A stretch of 24,232 nt of DNA from Methanosarcina baikalica (GTDB taxonomy: Archaea > Halobacteriota > Methanosarcinia > Methanosarcinales > Methanosarcinaceae). A model generated the notes under the pieces. That model was not told the origin of the DNA. It worked only from the letters and a program-made list of their open reading frames with translations, and did no database searches. Shown here in pieces: positions 22,661-24,232 of this stretch. Numbering within the stretch: position 1 is the stretch's first letter; every line of letters starts with the position of its first letter. A program made the position numbers and the translations under genes. The DNA is taken from contig NZ_JAVKPK010000056.1 of NCBI RefSeq assembly GCF_031461075.1, positions 1 to 24,232 of the forward strand. The letters are read 5' to 3'.

Positions 22661-23162
22661 CTGCGGGGGACTTTTTCCTACTTTCTTTATAATCTTCGGA
22701 TACTTTTCCTTTTCCCGGAGAATTTTCAATGGCTATGACGTTTATCTGATGCAGCCAATCATCCCCGAAATCGAAGCGATACCCAAAAGCCCGGTCTACT
22801 TCCAGGCCCAGGGACTCAATGAGAGTGGTACGGACGTCGCCGACCATTTCTTCTAAACCCGAGACCTCGATATCCATGGGCAGAGAATAGATGGCAGATC
22901 TGTCGTCCGGGCCCACGCCAAGTATAAATTCATAGAGATGTCCGTCGAAGCGGTTGAAGGCCTTGAAGATGCTTTCGTGGAAGTCCTCTAAGGTCTGGTC
23001 CCCCCGGATCTGGATGGTGCGGAAGATAATCTGATCATCAAACTCATCACTTACCGGACCTCCAACCAGGTAGACATCCAGAATATATATTTTGGAAGGA
23101 GTCTTACCTTTGGCACCCTCCTCTGGGACCTTATTTTCCTTCTTTTTCGGAGGCATATTCAT
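22661..23162 (-). pseudogene. pRiA4b ORF-3-like protein, 3'-truncated and frameshifted
   Basis: From ATG 23162, about 145 codons encode a pRiA4b ORF-3-like domain: a Lys/Glu-rich start (MPPKKKENK), IYILDVYLVGG, FRTIQIRGDQTLEDFHESIF, then GHLYEFILG and FDFGDDWLHQINV. After the PGKGK stretch (near 22700-22718) the frame must shift by one to read the expected YPKIIKKVGKSPPQ, which then runs straight into a TAA belonging to the debranching-enzyme fragment (22658-22660). The 3' end is therefore cut at about 22661. The family is common on plasmids and in accessory islands, with no firm biochemical function. No strong ribosome-binding site is visible. Like the neighbouring fragment it is GC-richer than the window as a whole. 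Confidence 0.82.
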
Positions 23163-23312
23163 AATCTTCGCAGAGTGCTAGATATTTTTTACTAAGAGAC
23201 CGATTTTTTGAACTTATTTCAAAACTACTTTCAACACCTCTAAACAAAGATTTCGAAGGAAATAAATCAAGATCGCTAGAACTGACCGAAATACAGGTTT
23301 GTAATCAAAAAC

Positions 23313-23699
23313 ATGAATATCCGGGGTTTTGAAACCAGCTCATTGGTTAAAAATGGTTTGAGTCCAGCTAAAGTTGCAGAAGATTTTTCGGTCTACCGCT
23401 CAATGATTTACCGCTGGATAAAGCGTGCTGAAAAAGAAGGTTTACTCAGCCTTAAATGTAAATCTTGCAGGCGCAACGAGGCATTTACAACCGAATTTAT
23501 AGCTGAAGTTCAAAAAAAGATTCTTAATCCTCATCATCTATTTGTCACCCACGATGAAAGTATTTTTTGTGTGGATTCAAATAGATCAAGATATTGGGCA
23601 ATCAAAGGCTCAAAGCCGATTAAATTTACAGGTGGTTCAAAAACCAAAATTGATATTGGAGGAACACTGAAAAAAAAGAGTTTTATAGGTGCTATTTAA
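23313..23699 (+). pseudogene. IS630-family transposase, internally deleted
   Basis: This encodes 128 codons. Residues 1-60 hold the N-terminal helix-turn-helix of IS630-type transposases (LVKNGLSPAKVAEDFSVYRS, then MIYRWIKRAEKEGLLSLK). From about residue 77 the sequence jumps to the DDE endonuclease domain: THDESIFCVDSNRSRYWAIK followed by GSKPIK and GSKTKIDIGG. The intervening part (second helix-turn-helix and the first catalytic Asp) is gone, and the end (final Glu/Asp region) is also missing after SFIGAI. A complete family member is roughly 340 residues. I could not find terminal inverted repeats or a TA duplication around it. Confidence 0.85.
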
Positions 23700-23740
23700 G
23701 AATTTCACAGAATACAGATTCTTTTCTAAATAGGGTTCTC

Positions 23741-23759
23741 AAAAAACGATTCGTTTTTT
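23741..23759. terminator. Palindromic hairpin with T-run after the IS630 remnant
   Basis: The sequence aaaaaacgattcgtttttt is a 9-bp inverted repeat with one central base. It gives an A/T stem with T-runs in either direction. It could be a terminator or one end of the degraded IS630 element. Confidence 0.35.
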
Positions 23760-24232
23760 AAGGGTTAATAAGCCTTATTTCGTAAATTAGATATGGTGCT
23801 AGTGTCGCGTCAACAGCAAAATGTCGTATAAAATCGATTGCTACTATTCAGAATCGTTGAATCTTTGATAATTGACACGATATTAGTTTTCTTCAATAAA
23901 AGTACAGATGATAAAGAATTTATTTTCCGCTAAAGGAACCAAATATCCTTAATATATATTTTAAGGTTTTATAATCATTTATTTTCAAAAGTTAATTTTG
24001 TAAAACTGAAAATGGAGCCTCTTGCCATAATTGCAAAAAAATATGATTTGTCAAAAATAAAGCTCTAATCCGCTCATATATTATTTTTAAAGCTTAATAG
24101 GATTTATTTCCCTATAATTTGGATTTTTGAGAATGTATTTTTATTGGGAAAACTCAGGTTATATGCCTATTATCTAAAATAAGCATTCTTAATCCTCAGT
24201 TTATAAGCTGATTTTGGAGGATAATTTCAAAA
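23760..24232. other. AT-rich spacer at the right edge
   Basis: No coding frame, RNA gene or clear repeat was found in this stretch. It is strongly AT-rich and may contain the promoter of a gene beyond the window. Confidence 0.5.

Overview
The window looks like a chromosome segment of a methanogenic archaeon, most likely a Methanosarcina species. This is inferred from gene content: a gyrB-gyrA pair, an archaeal-type Fe superoxide dismutase, YdjM/DUF457 membrane proteins, a chagasin-type inhibitor and an encapsulin-type ferritin-like protein. Genes are also separated by long AT-rich spacers with archaeal TATA-like boxes, and there is abundant IS debris. No rRNA, tRNA or CRISPR array was seen.

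Layout. 1-2.6 kb: an AT-rich spacer, a small membrane-protein ORF, a convergent PAP2-type phosphatase, and a broken dienelactone hydrolase. 2.8-6.8 kb: two paralogous YdjM/DUF457 membrane proteins in the same orientation, flanking a superoxide dismutase on the opposite strand. The spacers hold a 197-bp IS66-type MITE with perfect 8-bp target duplications and the tail of a dead ester-cyclase-like gene. 6.9-10.5 kb: a 996-residue fusion of an HD domain to an Hsp90/GHKL-type ATPase, the best candidate here for a poorly described (possibly defensive) system, with a small I42 (chagasin-like) protease inhibitor upstream on the same strand. 11.4-16.2 kb: the gyrB-gyrA operon; GyrA has an acidic N-terminal extension and a repeat-built acidic tail. 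16.2-17.5 kb: a long spacer with tandem and dispersed repeats. 17.5-20.4 kb: nitroreductase, tiny ORFs, an encapsulin-cargo-type ferritin-like protein without its shell gene, a 348-bp element with about 40-bp terminal inverted repeats, and a GNAT acetyltransferase.

20.6-23.8 kb is a junkyard. It holds the left two thirds of an IS66-family element with two in-frame stops, joined in frame to a GC-richer glycogen-debranching-enzyme fragment. That abuts the antisense 5' part of a pRiA4b ORF-3-like gene, and then comes an internally deleted IS630-family transposase. The IS66 fragment carries the same terminal inverted repeat as the MITE 16 kb away, linking the two.

Functionally, the core genes (gyrase, SOD, nitroreductase, ferritin-like protein) concern DNA topology and redox or iron handling. 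The HD-ATPase gene and the 20.6-23.8 kb region are accessory. All identifications were made by reading motifs by eye; no database search was run.
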